Shown here one piece after another: positions 45,999 through 55,889 of a stretch of DNA of 64,000 nucleotides; the first letter of the stretch is position 1; every line of letters begins with the position of its first letter. The DNA is from Tenuifilum sp040752515 (GTDB lineage: Bacteria > Bacteroidota > Bacteroidia > Bacteroidales > Tenuifilaceae), in contig JBFMGQ010000009.1 in NCBI GenBank assembly GCA_040752515.1, positions 1 to 64,000 on the forward strand, read 5' to 3'. Both the position numbers and the translations under genes were made by a program. Below the pieces are notes generated by a model. It worked only from the letters and a program-made list of their open reading frames with translations, did no database searches and had not been told where the DNA came from.

Positions 45999-46889
45999 TT
46001 ACTTTCGAATAAGTTTGATGAATAGCTCCTCAAGGTTTAAATTGCGAATTTCGAACGAATTAACGGCAATGCCATGGCTTTGAAAATCGTTTATCAATGA
46101 AACCTGCTGCTCACTTTTATTCACTAATAGCTTGAATGCATTACCGTTTCTTTCCAGTAGTTCAATGTCTGGATTGCTGCTAAGATACCCGATTAGGTTC
46201 TCTGCATTACGAACATCAACAATAGCAACTTTAGCCGAAGTAAGCAACTCATTAACCGCTCCATAGGCCTGTAAAAGCCCCTTCTTAAGAATTGCCACGT
46301 GTGAGCAGGTGCGTTGTACCTCATCGAGGTTGTGGCTTGCCAGAATGATGGTAGTGCCACTGGCATTCAACCTTTTAATAAGATTCCTTACCTCTACAAT
46401 TCCTTCTGGGTCTAAACCATTGGTGGGCTCATCGAGTACAATAATTTGGGGTTTGCCAAGTAATACTTGAGCTATGGCCATGCGTTGCTTCATACCAAGC
46501 GAAAAGGTGGCAACCTTGGCTTTAAGGTTGGGTGTTAGGCCAACCATCTCGATGGATGGGAAAATTTCTCTATAGTTAACGTTTTTGGCTAGGGCACTTA
46601 TGCGCATGTTATCGTAAAGCGAAAGGTAGGGGTAAAAGGTAGGGACTTCAACTAGCGCTCCTACTCTGGTGTTTGGAACTTGGTTTGAGGGCATATTGAA
46701 CCACTTAAACTCCCCCATAGAAGGGTAGCGCAATCCCATAATTATTGATAGTAGCGTGGTTTTACCACTGCCATTTGGGCCAAGAATGCCAAGAACCTGA
46801 CCCGTTTTAACCTCAAGGGAAAAACCACTAAGAGCCACGGTAGTACCGTAGTTCTTAGTCAGATTGTTTATGGATAGGAGTGTATGCAT
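45999..46889 (-). CDS. ABC transporter ATP-binding protein
   Basis: A 296-residue ATPase. Walker A GPNGSGKTTLL, signature FSLGMKQRMAIAQ, Walker B IIVLDEPTNGLDPEG and H-loop ILASHNL are complete. The last 80 residues form an extra domain of the type found in CcmA/BcrA-like ATPases. It pairs with the ABC-2 permease downstream and starts 18 bases after recQ. Confidence 0.95.
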   Translation of the reverse strand: MHTLLSINNLTKNYGTTVALSGFSLEVKTGQVLGILGPNGSGKTTLLSIIMGLRYPSMGEFKWFNMPSNQVPNTRVGALVEVPTFYPYLSLYDNMRISALAKNVNYREIFPSIEMVGLTPNLKAKVATFSLGMKQRMAIAQVLLGKPQIIVLDEPTNGLDPEGIVEVRNLIKRLNASGTTIILASHNLDEVQRTCSHVAILKKGLLQAYGAVNELLTSAKVAIVDVRNAENLIGYLSSNPDIELLERNGNAFKLLVNKSEQQVSLINDFQSHGIAVNSFEIRNLNLEELFIKLIRK

Positions 46890-46907
46890 GCCCTTTCCGG
46901 AATAGGG

Positions 46908-49112
46908 TTAGTTGCCCATTTCCGACATGAACTTGATACGCATGAGCCTGATTTCCTCCTCAGTAATATCGTCGTCGCCTAAGGCAGCCATTGCCTCCTC
47001 AATGCTCTCGGTTTGGGCTTCGTTACGGAAGTAGTCGAATATCTCCTCCTGCTTATCCTCATCGATAACCTTGTTGATGTAGTAGTCGATATTAATTCGT
47101 GTACCCGAGTTAACAATGGCTTCAATCTCGGTAAGTAGTTCATCCATCTCAAGGTTTTTAGCCTCAGCTATATCCTCAAAGTCCAACTTGCGGTCGATGC
47201 TTTGGATTATAAATACCTTTAGCAACGATTTGTTAGCCACCGACTTAACTACCATATCCTGAGGGCGGATTATCTCCTTTTCCTCAACATATGCCTTGAT
47301 GAGCTCAACGAATTCCTTTCCGAAGCGTTTTGCTTTGCCAGCACCAACACCCGATATGTTCTGTAGCTCATCAATAGTGATAGGGTACTGAATGGCCATA
47401 TCCTCCAGTGAGGGGTCTTGGAAAATTACAAAAGGCGGGAGGTTTAACTTTTTGGCCATCTTCTTGCGGAGTTCCTTGAGCATGTTCAGCAGCTCATCAT
47501 CGGCTGCTCCTCCGCCTGCCTTGTCGGGCGATAGGCCTATGGCTTCATCGTCATCGCCTTCCTCGTAACGCTGGTCAAGGGTGAACATAACCTCATGGGG
47601 CTTTTCAAGGAATTCCTTTCCCTTAGGGGTTACCATCAGTAGGCCGTAGTTTTCGATATCCTTATCGATATATTTCATCACCAAAGCCTGACGGATAATG
47701 GAGTTCCAGAACATGGGGTCTTTATCGGCGCCTTCGCCAAAGGTATCGAGCTGATTGTGCTTGTACGATTTAATGGCAGCGGTAACATTGCCGGTGAGTA
47801 TGTTAACAATGTGATCGCCCTTAAACTTTTGGTTAACGGCAAGTATGGTTTCCAGAACCATCTGAAGTTCGTCCTGTCCGTCGAACTGGGTTTTTGGGTT
47901 CAGGCAGTTATCGCACGAGTTGCAGTTGTCCTCAGTGTATTCTTCGCCAAAGTAGTTTAGTAGGGTTTTGCGACGGCACATCGACGATTCGGCATACGAT
48001 ACGGTTTCGAGCAGTAGCTGTTTACCTATCTCCTGTTCCGAAACAGGCTTACCCTGCATGAACTTTTCCAGTTTCTGGATATCCTTATAGCTGTAAAAGG
48101 TGATACACTGCCCTTCGCCACCATCGCGGCCTGCACGGCCCGTTTCCTGGTAGTAGCCCTCAAGGCTTTTGGGTATGTCGTAATGGATTACAAAGCGAAC
48201 ATCCGGCTTATCGATCCCCATTCCAAAGGCAATGGTTGCCACAATAACATCAACCTCTTCCATCAGGAATTTATCCTGGTTCTCGGAGCGCGTGCTGGCA
48301 TCCATACCGGCATGGTAAGGTAAGGCTTTTATGCCGTTAACCTTAAGAACCTCGGCCATTTCCTCAACCTTTTTGCGGCTTAGACAGTATATAATGCCCG
48401 ATTTGCCAGGGTTATTCTTGATGTACTTTATAATCTCCTTAACGGCATTAACCTTAGGACGAACCTCGTAGTAGAGGTTTGGCCTGTTAAACGACGATTT
48501 GAATACTGTGGCATTCAGCATGCCCAGGTTCTTTTGAATATCGTGTTGAACCTTTGGAGTTGCCGTGGCAGTAAGTGCAATAATTGGGGCTTGACCTATC
48601 TCGTTGATTATTGGACGTATGCGACGGTATTCGGGTCTAAAATCGTGCCCCCATTCCGATATACAGTGCGCCTCATCAATGGCGTAAAACGAGATTTTAA
48701 CCTGCCTAAGAAACTGAACATTTTCCTCCTTGGTAAGCGATTCAGGAGCCACGTATAGCATTTTGGTGGTTCCTGCCATTATATCGTCCTTAACTTTTTG
48801 TATCTGGGCTTTATTGAGCGATGAGTTCAGGAAGTGAGCTACCCCATCCTCAATCACAAAGCTTCGCATGTTATCAACCTGATTCTTCATCAGGGCGATA
48901 AGGGGCGAAATGATAATGGCGGTGCCGTCGAGTATGAGTGCCGGAAGCTGATAGCATAACGATTTACCTCCACCCGTAGGCATAAGTACAAAGGTATCGT
49001 TCCCGGCAAGTACATTATGAATAATAGCCTCTTGGTTGCCTTTAAATGTGGTAAACCCGAAATACTTGTTCAGGTACTCTTTCAGCGAGATTTCCGATGC
49101 GTCAACTTTCAT
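46908..49112 (-). CDS. recQ: ATP-dependent DNA helicase RecQ
   Basis: A 3'-5' helicase for recombination and replication-fork repair. The 734-residue product contains MPTGGGKSLCYQLPAL (motif I), YAIDEAHCISEWGHDFRPEY (motif II), QETGRAGRDG (motif VI), the four-cysteine zinc site (CRRKTLLNYFG followed by CNSCDNC), the winged-helix domain and an HRDC domain (about 535-620; ISGVGAGKAKRFG). The extra C-terminal region of about 100 acidic residues is common in Bacteroidota. It is divergent from kdsD. Confidence 0.96.
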   Translation of the reverse strand: MKVDASEISLKEYLNKYFGFTTFKGNQEAIIHNVLAGNDTFVLMPTGGGKSLCYQLPALILDGTAIIISPLIALMKNQVDNMRSFVIEDGVAHFLNSSLNKAQIQKVKDDIMAGTTKMLYVAPESLTKEENVQFLRQVKISFYAIDEAHCISEWGHDFRPEYRRIRPIINEIGQAPIIALTATATPKVQHDIQKNLGMLNATVFKSSFNRPNLYYEVRPKVNAVKEIIKYIKNNPGKSGIIYCLSRKKVEEMAEVLKVNGIKALPYHAGMDASTRSENQDKFLMEEVDVIVATIAFGMGIDKPDVRFVIHYDIPKSLEGYYQETGRAGRDGGEGQCITFYSYKDIQKLEKFMQGKPVSEQEIGKQLLLETVSYAESSMCRRKTLLNYFGEEYTEDNCNSCDNCLNPKTQFDGQDELQMVLETILAVNQKFKGDHIVNILTGNVTAAIKSYKHNQLDTFGEGADKDPMFWNSIIRQALVMKYIDKDIENYGLLMVTPKGKEFLEKPHEVMFTLDQRYEEGDDDEAIGLSPDKAGGGAADDELLNMLKELRKKMAKKLNLPPFVIFQDPSLEDMAIQYPITIDELQNISGVGAGKAKRFGKEFVELIKAYVEEKEIIRPQDMVVKSVANKSLLKVFIIQSIDRKLDFEDIAEAKNLEMDELLTEIEAIVNSGTRINIDYYINKVIDEDKQEEIFDYFRNEAQTESIEEAMAALGDDDITEEEIRLMRIKFMSEMGN

Positions 49113-49187
49113 TTCCTTGTGTTTCCTCTGGTAACTTATTTAACTTTTGTTAATATGTTTGTTTCGCCTTTCAAATAAAAAAAACAA

Positions 49188-49195
49188 TACTTTTG
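49188..49195 (+). promoter_or_regulatory. -7 promoter box of the kdsD-tatC run
   Basis: TACTTTTG fits TAnnTTTG in the recQ-kdsD gap, giving a leader of about 80 bases. Confidence 0.4.
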
Positions 49196-49282
49196 CTCTA
49201 AGATAAGCTTTTAAATTGAAATTATGGTTTAGTTTAGTGTCTTTTAACAAAGGGACACAAATGTAGTAAAAATTGATACACG

Positions 49283-50245
49283 ATGAACTCAATGATAAAA
49301 AGTCTTGCCATCGAAACCATTAAATCCGAAGCTGCTGCTATTGAGAAACTTGCCGAATTCATCGACGATAACTTTGAAAAAACGGTTAACGAAATTTTTA
49401 ACGGGAAAGGGAGAGTTATTGTTACGGGAATTGGCAAAAGCGCTATCATTGCTAGCAAAATTGTTGCAACCTTTAATTCTACTGGTACTCCGGCCATATT
49501 CATGCACGCAGCCGATGCCATACATGGCGATTTGGGGATTATACAACCCGACGACATCATCATTTGCCTTTCAAAGAGTGGCAATACGCCTGAAATCAAG
49601 GTTTTAGTTCCTTTGATAAAGAATTTGGGCAACAGGGTTGTGGCCATTGTGTCCAATACCGATTCGTACCTGGCACAAAAGGCCGATTATGTTTTACGCG
49701 CTACCGTTGAGCGTGAGGCTTGCCCCAATAATCTGGCACCCACCTCGAGCACCACAGCTCAGCTGGTTATTGGCGATGCCCTGGCTGTTTGCCTATTGAA
49801 ACTTAGGGGCTTTACTCCTGCCGACTTTGCCCGTTTCCATCCGGGTGGCTCCTTAGGAAAAAAGCTATACATGCGGGTTTCGGATATTTTCTCGCAGAAC
49901 AACGCACCCCGGGTTCATCCTAACGACCCCATACCCTCAGTAATTATTGAAATATCATCAAAACGGCTTGGGGCTACCGCTGTAATCGACGATAATGAAA
50001 AGCTTTTAGGTATCATTACCGATGGCGATTTGCGCCGTATGCTTCAGAATAACTCAACAATAGAGGGGCTTACGGCAAAGGATATCATGTCGAGAACCCC
50101 AAAAACAATCGATCCAAACGAACTGGCCATTAATGCTTTCCACCTCATGGAACAGCATAAAATAACCCAGCTGCTGGTAATGGAGAACGATAAATACTTA
50201 GGTGTAATTCACATTCACGATATACTTCGCGAGGGCATAGTCTAA
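49283..50245 (+). CDS. kdsD: D-arabinose-5-phosphate isomerase (KdsD/KpsF type)
   Basis: Converts ribulose 5-phosphate to arabinose 5-phosphate, the first step toward KDO of lipopolysaccharide. The 320-residue product has a SIS domain (VTGIGKSAIIASKI, FMHAADAIHGDLG, CLSKSGNTPEI; about 35-170) and two CBS repeats (about 205-320; LLGIITDGDLRRML). It lies 15 bases before tatC and diverges from recQ, an order often seen in Bacteroidota. Confidence 0.95.
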   Translation: MNSMIKSLAIETIKSEAAAIEKLAEFIDDNFEKTVNEIFNGKGRVIVTGIGKSAIIASKIVATFNSTGTPAIFMHAADAIHGDLGIIQPDDIIICLSKSGNTPEIKVLVPLIKNLGNRVVAIVSNTDSYLAQKADYVLRATVEREACPNNLAPTSSTTAQLVIGDALAVCLLKLRGFTPADFARFHPGGSLGKKLYMRVSDIFSQNNAPRVHPNDPIPSVIIEISSKRLGATAVIDDNEKLLGIITDGDLRRMLQNNSTIEGLTAKDIMSRTPKTIDPNELAINAFHLMEQHKITQLLVMENDKYLGVIHIHDILREGIV

Positions 50246-50260
50246 CCTATCCTTTTTGCC

Positions 50261-51046
50261 ATGAAAAGCAGGTCGGAGATGACCATTATTGAGCACCTGG
50301 CTGAACTACGAATGGTTTTGCTGAAGGTTACTGGTGCCATTGTCTTAGGGAGTGTAATTGCTTTTCTGTTTGGCAATAATATTCTCGATCTGATTACTCA
50401 GGTTTCAAATCCACAGTTTATCACTAATCGTTGGTTTTGCGGGCTGGCAACTCTTTTAAACTCACCCCAGTTGTGTATTAATAGCACGCCGGTTGGATTG
50501 GTTAACATTGAACTTGCAGGGCAATTCACGCTCCATCTCAAGCTGGCAGTTATGGGTGGTGTTGTGCTTACCTTACCATATTGCTTAACTGTGCTTGCTG
50601 GCTTTATTTTGCCTGCTCTAAAAGACAAGGAACGTAAACTTTCACTAAAATTTTTATTTTTAAGTTTGGTTCTATTTATAGTTGGTGTTGCATTTGGTTA
50701 CTATGTTATAGCGCCCATTGCTGTTCATTTCCTGGCAAATTACAATCTAAGCGAAATTATCGTGAACCATATCACCGTTCAATCGTTTATAGCAACAGTG
50801 TCGCAAACAGTATTAGCGATGGGAATAGGTTTTGAGCTGCCTTTAGTAGTTTTTTTTCTGACGAAATGGCACATCATTGAGATCGATTTACTTAAGCGCA
50901 ATCGCCCAGTCGCTATCGTTGTTTTGCTTACTTTAGCTGCCATAATTACACCGCCCGATGTGTTCAGCATGATAGTTGTAGCGGTGCCACTTTGGTTGCT
51001 TTATGAGATTAGCATTTTTGCCACTAAATGGGCTAAAATTAAGTGA
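50261..51046 (+). CDS. tatC: twin-arginine translocase subunit TatC
   Basis: Inner membrane receptor of folded twin-arginine substrates. The 261-residue product begins with EMTIIEHLAELRMVLLK, the conserved N-terminal tip that binds the signal, and has six transmembrane segments, including LYEISIFATKW at the end of TM6. TatA is not in the window. Placed between kdsD and the DUF5686 gene with small gaps (15 and 6 bases). Confidence 0.95.
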   Translation: MKSRSEMTIIEHLAELRMVLLKVTGAIVLGSVIAFLFGNNILDLITQVSNPQFITNRWFCGLATLLNSPQLCINSTPVGLVNIELAGQFTLHLKLAVMGGVVLTLPYCLTVLAGFILPALKDKERKLSLKFLFLSLVLFIVGVAFGYYVIAPIAVHFLANYNLSEIIVNHITVQSFIATVSQTVLAMGIGFELPLVVFFLTKWHIIEIDLLKRNRPVAIVVLLTLAAIITPPDVFSMIVVAVPLWLLYEISIFATKWAKIK

Positions 51047-51052
51047 TAACCT

Positions 51053-53503
51053 ATGAAACGCCTTTTGTCAGCCATCGTTGTATTTTTTGTTTTTACAAAT
51101 CTTGCCTATAGCCAAGGGCAAATTACCAAGGTAAGGGGAAAGGTTTTTGACGCCCAAACCAACGAGCCCTTACCATACGTTAACGTTACTTTTAAAAATA
51201 CTACGCAGGGTACCATCACCTCTGAAAAAGGCGAGTTTTTTCTTGAATCGCGTACCGCAACCGATACCCTTTTGGTTTCGTTTGTGGGTTATAAGCCCGT
51301 TGCCCTTAAGGTTAAAAAGGGTGTTTATCAGGAAGTTTCGGTTAGCCTTGAACCTGAATCCATTGAACTTGAAGCTGTGGTTGTAAAACCTGGCGAAAGC
51401 CAGGCAAATCGAATTATCCGTAACATCATTAAGAATAAGGATAGAAACAATCCGGCAAACTTTACCTATAGCTGCAAAAGCTACAATAAAATTCAGGTTG
51501 ATATCAATAATATCGATGAGGATATCAAAAAACGTAAGGTATTCAATCAGTTTCAGTTTATATGGGATTATGTTGATACCAATGCTGTAACCGGTAAAAC
51601 TTACCTGCCAATATTTATAACCGAATCGTTATCGGATTACTACTACAGCGCCAATCCCAAAATGGAAAAGGAGATTATCAGGGCAACCAAGATGTCGGGG
51701 GTGAATAACGAAAGCGTGGCGCAGTTTACCGGTAAGATTTACCAAAGCGTTAATATCTACGACAACTATATCAACATTTTTGACCAGGGGCTGGTAAGCC
51801 CAATTTCCAACTCAGGGCTGCTGTTTTACAAGTACATCCTGCTCGACAGCATGTATATAGGTAACCGTTGGTGCTACCAAATATCGTTCAGACCACGCCG
51901 TAAAATGGAGCCTACCTTTACCGGTGATTTTTGGGTTAACGATAGTACCTGGGCCGTGGTTAAAGCCCAAATCCGGCTGTCCGATATGGTAAACCTGAAC
52001 TTTGTGAACGATATGGTGGCCACCGCTGAGTTCATGCCGCTAAACGACACCCTTTGGTTCCCAAAGCAAATGACACTTTTTGTTGATTTCAACTTAACCG
52101 ATAAAACAACCGGTTTCTTTGGCCATAAAACCATTTCGTATAGCGATGTTAAGCTGAATGATGAGTTCCCCAAGGATGTAACTGAAATGCCCACAAACCT
52201 TAAGGTTGAGGAAGGGGCTCTCAACCAAAAGGAGGAGTTTTGGGCTCAGGCGCGCCCGTTTGAGCTTACCCCGCGCGAGGCTGGAATTTACCAAATGGTC
52301 GATTCCGTTCAGCAGGTTCCCATGTATAAAACATTTATCGATATCATCGATATGTTTGTAAACTACTACTATACAGTAGGATACTGGGAAATAGGGCCAT
52401 ACTACCAAACCTATAGCTTCAACGAGATTGAGGGTAACCGGTTTAAGGTTTCGGGTCGTACAAGCAATAAGTTCAGCAAAAAGGTTATGTTCGATGCCTT
52501 TTTGGCATACGGCGATAAGGACGAGCGTTTAAAGTGGGGGGTAGGTACATTATACATGATCAACAAAAACCCACGCGAAGCGCTAGGAGTAAGATATAAG
52601 AGCGACATTGAACAGCTTGGGCAAAGCCCTTATGCACTTACTGAGGATAACATTCTTACCTCGTTCCTGCGTCGTAATCCCAATAATAAGCTTACGCTTG
52701 TAAAGGATTTTACTGCCTACTACGAAAAGGAATGGTTTGTTGGCCTGTCGAATAAGCTTACCTTGAGTCACAGGATTATTTACCCAACCGTATTTATTCC
52801 GTTTACCCCCGTTTCGGGAGCAAGCGACCTTAGGAACATTACCAGTTCCACCATCACTTTAAATACCCGCTGGATAAAAGATGAGCGTTATGTTTCGGGC
52901 GAGTTCGAGAAGGTAAGTCTGGGCAGCAACTGGCCTGAGATTAATTTCGATATTACTAAGTCGTTTAAAGGAGTTGCTGGTTCCGATTACGATTTCTGGA
53001 AGCTACATTTAAACTACTACCATAAGTTCAATGTCAACCCCATTGGCTATGCTCGCTTTATTGTGGATGCTGGCAAGATATTCGGAAAAGTTCCTTACCC
53101 CTTACTTCAACTACACGAGGGTAATGAAACCTACGCATTCGACAGGTATGCCTTTAACATGATGAATTACTATGAATTTGCCTCGGATCAGTATGTAAGC
53201 CTTTACTACGAGCACCATTTTCAGGGTTTCTTCCTAAACCACTTCCCGCTTTTGCGTCGCTTAAAGTGGCGCGAGGTTGCCACCGCCAAGTACCTGATTG
53301 GGAGCATCAGCAACGAGAATAAGCAAGTCCTGCAGTTCCCTGCTGGCTTAGGAGAGGTTTCAAAACCTTACGTAGAGGTAAGCGTTGGGGTCGAAAATAT
53401 TTTCAAGGTTGTTCGCATTGACGCCCTTTGGCGTCTAACCCATTTGGATAATCCAAACATCGAGCCTTTTGGCGTTCGAGTTGGGTTTCAGATCATCTTC
53501 TAA
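51053..53503 (+). CDS. DUF5686 outer membrane protein with carboxypeptidase-like domain
   Basis: An 816-residue protein: signal peptide (to about AYSQG), a CarboxypepD-regulatory-like domain (about 28-112; VRGKVFDAQTNEPLPYVNV), then the DUF5686 region with IIRNIIKNKDRNNP and a long barrel-like C-terminal half ending in VRVGFQIIF. Proteins of this type are frequent in Bacteroidota and resemble TonB receptors without a plug; their role is unknown. It follows tatC by 6 bases. Confidence 0.9.
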   Translation: MKRLLSAIVVFFVFTNLAYSQGQITKVRGKVFDAQTNEPLPYVNVTFKNTTQGTITSEKGEFFLESRTATDTLLVSFVGYKPVALKVKKGVYQEVSVSLEPESIELEAVVVKPGESQANRIIRNIIKNKDRNNPANFTYSCKSYNKIQVDINNIDEDIKKRKVFNQFQFIWDYVDTNAVTGKTYLPIFITESLSDYYYSANPKMEKEIIRATKMSGVNNESVAQFTGKIYQSVNIYDNYINIFDQGLVSPISNSGLLFYKYILLDSMYIGNRWCYQISFRPRRKMEPTFTGDFWVNDSTWAVVKAQIRLSDMVNLNFVNDMVATAEFMPLNDTLWFPKQMTLFVDFNLTDKTTGFFGHKTISYSDVKLNDEFPKDVTEMPTNLKVEEGALNQKEEFWAQARPFELTPREAGIYQMVDSVQQVPMYKTFIDIIDMFVNYYYTVGYWEIGPYYQTYSFNEIEGNRFKVSGRTSNKFSKKVMFDAFLAYGDKDERLKWGVGTLYMINKNPREALGVRYKSDIEQLGQSPYALTEDNILTSFLRRNPNNKLTLVKDFTAYYEKEWFVGLSNKLTLSHRIIYPTVFIPFTPVSGASDLRNITSSTITLNTRWIKDERYVSGEFEKVSLGSNWPEINFDITKSFKGVAGSDYDFWKLHLNYYHKFNVNPIGYARFIVDAGKIFGKVPYPLLQLHEGNETYAFDRYAFNMMNYYEFASDQYVSLYYEHHFQGFFLNHFPLLRRLKWREVATAKYLIGSISNENKQVLQFPAGLGEVSKPYVEVSVGVENIFKVVRIDALWRLTHLDNPNIEPFGVRVGFQIIF

Positions 53504-53513
53504 ATCCTTTAGC

Positions 53514-54689
53514 ATGACTTTTAATTTCAACCGGTTTATCAGCAGGGAAAACACCTCGTGTGTAAAGTACGATTTACGGCAGGCTATTTTTGAGAACCCC
53601 AATGTTTTACCCATGTGGGTGGCCGATATGGATATTCCTGCGCCCGATTTCATAGTTGATGCCCTACGCCAAAGGTTAAACCATCCGATTTTGGGCTATA
53701 CCTTCCGCGATACCCAGTACCATAATGCTATTGCTTGGTGGTATATGCACCGCCATGGATGGGGTATTGATACTGCTTGGATTGATTTTTGTCCCGGGGT
53801 GGTTTCGGGGTTAAGCCATGCCATTAGGGCTTTCACAAAACCCGGCGATGCAATAATTATTCAACCCCCTGTTTATCGACCTTTCTTCTCTACAGTAACA
53901 GCTAATAATCGAAAACTCGTTTTAAACCCACTGATTGAGATCAATGGTCAATATGCCTTCGATTACGATTTGCTGGAAAAGCAGGCGGCACAGGGCGCCA
54001 CAATGTTAATCCTTTCCAATCCACATAATCCAGTTGGAAAGCTGTGGAGCAGGGATGAACTTATTGAGCTCGGAAAAATCTGTGTGAAGTATAACCTAAT
54101 TATTGTCTCGGACGAAATCCATTCCGATTTGGTTTTTGAGGGTAATACCCATTTTTCAATTGCTTCGCTTTCGGAGAAACTTGCAGCCAACACCATTACA
54201 TTTGCTTCGATAAGTAAAACCTTCAATCTTGCCGGATTAGCCAGTGGATTTGTCATAATACCCAACGCAGAGCTAAAGGCAAAGTATGCAGCAGAGCTGG
54301 AGGCCAGCGGGGCAGGCATGGGTAATATTTTTGGTTTTGAGGCCTTAAAAGCCGCATTTACTCCGCAAGGCGAGGAGTGGTTGAAAAAGCTTATGCAGCA
54401 TCTTGATTCCAACTGGAATTTGCTTAGTAGCGGACTTGCAGGGTTCAGCAAGATTAAGGTTCGTAAACCCGATGCCACTTACCTTGTTTGGGCCGATTTC
54501 CGGGTAACCAATTTAACCGATGACCAGCTAAACAACCTTTTAGTCCATGAAGCGGGTTTAGGGTTTAGTCCTGGAACTGAGTATGGCCATCAGGGCACCG
54601 GCTTTCAACGCATCAACATTGCCTGTCCTAATCAAACCATTGAGCTGGCTTTAAACAGGCTCAGTAGAATAGCCAAATACATAGAGTAA
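53514..54689 (+). CDS. MalY/PatB-type pyridoxal-phosphate lyase
   Basis: A 391-residue fold type I PLP enzyme of the cystathionine beta-lyase branch. LPMWVADMDIPAPDFIVDALRQRL is the branch signature, SNPHNPVGKLW and IVSDEIHSDLVF follow, and the PLP lysine is in SISKTFNLAGL. Such enzymes cleave cystathionine or cysteine C-S bonds. The ATG at 53514 is chosen; an earlier in-frame start would overlap the DUF5686 gene by 35 bases. Confidence 0.92.
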   Translation: MTFNFNRFISRENTSCVKYDLRQAIFENPNVLPMWVADMDIPAPDFIVDALRQRLNHPILGYTFRDTQYHNAIAWWYMHRHGWGIDTAWIDFCPGVVSGLSHAIRAFTKPGDAIIIQPPVYRPFFSTVTANNRKLVLNPLIEINGQYAFDYDLLEKQAAQGATMLILSNPHNPVGKLWSRDELIELGKICVKYNLIIVSDEIHSDLVFEGNTHFSIASLSEKLAANTITFASISKTFNLAGLASGFVIIPNAELKAKYAAELEASGAGMGNIFGFEALKAAFTPQGEEWLKKLMQHLDSNWNLLSSGLAGFSKIKVRKPDATYLVWADFRVTNLTDDQLNNLLVHEAGLGFSPGTEYGHQGTGFQRINIACPNQTIELALNRLSRIAKYIE

Positions 54690-54826
54690 TAGGCTAACCG
54701 TTAATCATCGTTAAAATTCTTTATAGTTTCATTGAACCAAAACGCATCTACATCGGTTTATGATGTAGGTACTATTGCCATTTTGCCGTTTTTTGAGTAT
54801 ATTTATACTGTAAATGCCATTTATAT

Positions 54827-55861
54827 ATGCGTAAAGCTTTTATATCGATATTAGTTTTCACCACATCGTTCGGTTTTGGATTTACCGGAAATTCCGATTT
54901 AACAGGTATTTCAACAAGGTTATCGGAGCTCAACGACCAGATTAGGCAGGAGCAGTATGGCAAGGTAAGCAGTATTGTGGTACTAAATAAACGTGGAAAA
55001 CCCATTGTGGAGCAGTACTATGGCTACAATAACAGGAATAGCCTTAACCCGATTAGCTCAGTTACCAAGAGCATCACATCAATAGCCTTAGGCATTTGTA
55101 TCGATAGGGGTTTGATTGCATCAATCGACGAGCCGGTTGCCAAGTATTTTCCCGAATACAAAAAGCAATTTGCCGGAAACCCTGACAAGAAAAATATCAC
55201 CTTAAGGCATCTTTTAAATCAAACCACAGGGCTAAAGTGGGATGAATGGTTTTTCCCATACAACTATGCATCGAACAGCTTGATGGCCCTATTGGAAAGT
55301 AAAGAGAATTGGATTGACCATTTCTTTAACCTGTCTGTCGATACGCTGGCTGGCGTAAAGTTCAATTACAACAGCCTTTCGTCGCAGGTAATTGCTGAGG
55401 TGATTAGCCGGGTTAGTGGTATGCCGTTCAACCAATTTGTGGTTGAAAATATATTTAATCCATTGGATATCAAATCGTATAACTGGGATTCATACCCCAA
55501 TAATCCATTTCCTGCTTGGGGAGGAATATCGTTGTCAACCATCGATATGGCCAAAATTGGGCTGCTTATGCTCAACAATGGCAGCTACCGTAACATACAG
55601 TTAGTTTCCAAGGGTTGGATTAACTGCTCGTTAAGCATTGAATCGGTTTACAACCAGAATACCGGATACGGCTTACACTGGTGGGTTGAGCATCAACCCG
55701 GCGAGCCCTTAATGTTTTATGCAGCCGGTTATGGCGACCAATACGTGTTTATTATTCCCGAAAAGGAGATTGTAATTGCCATAAACTCGCAAAATTTTTC
55801 CGATTACCGCTGGCCTAAACCGGTAATTGATATAGCCAAAGCTATTGCAACATCTATTTGA
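54827..55861 (+). CDS. serine hydrolase, beta-lactamase-like (class C type)
   Basis: A 344-residue exported protein with a signal peptide (to about GFG). The SXXK motif is SVTK (Ser78, Lys81), the YXN-type tyrosine lies in FNYNSLSSQ, and GYGLHWWV with YGDQY forms the late part of the active site. Such proteins are esterases, peptidases or beta-lactamases; the sequence does not decide. Starts 137 bases after the lyase. Confidence 0.88.
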   Translation: MRKAFISILVFTTSFGFGFTGNSDLTGISTRLSELNDQIRQEQYGKVSSIVVLNKRGKPIVEQYYGYNNRNSLNPISSVTKSITSIALGICIDRGLIASIDEPVAKYFPEYKKQFAGNPDKKNITLRHLLNQTTGLKWDEWFFPYNYASNSLMALLESKENWIDHFFNLSVDTLAGVKFNYNSLSSQVIAEVISRVSGMPFNQFVVENIFNPLDIKSYNWDSYPNNPFPAWGGISLSTIDMAKIGLLMLNNGSYRNIQLVSKGWINCSLSIESVYNQNTGYGLHWWVEHQPGEPLMFYAAGYGDQYVFIIPEKEIVIAINSQNFSDYRWPKPVIDIAKAIATSI

Positions 55862-55889
55862 AAATAGTAATCCCCTAATACCAAATGTT

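Noticed and set aside
53469..53513. Upstream in-frame start of the MalY-type gene
   Set aside because: It would lie inside the DUF5686 gene; the ATG at 53514 starts the conserved part directly after its stop.
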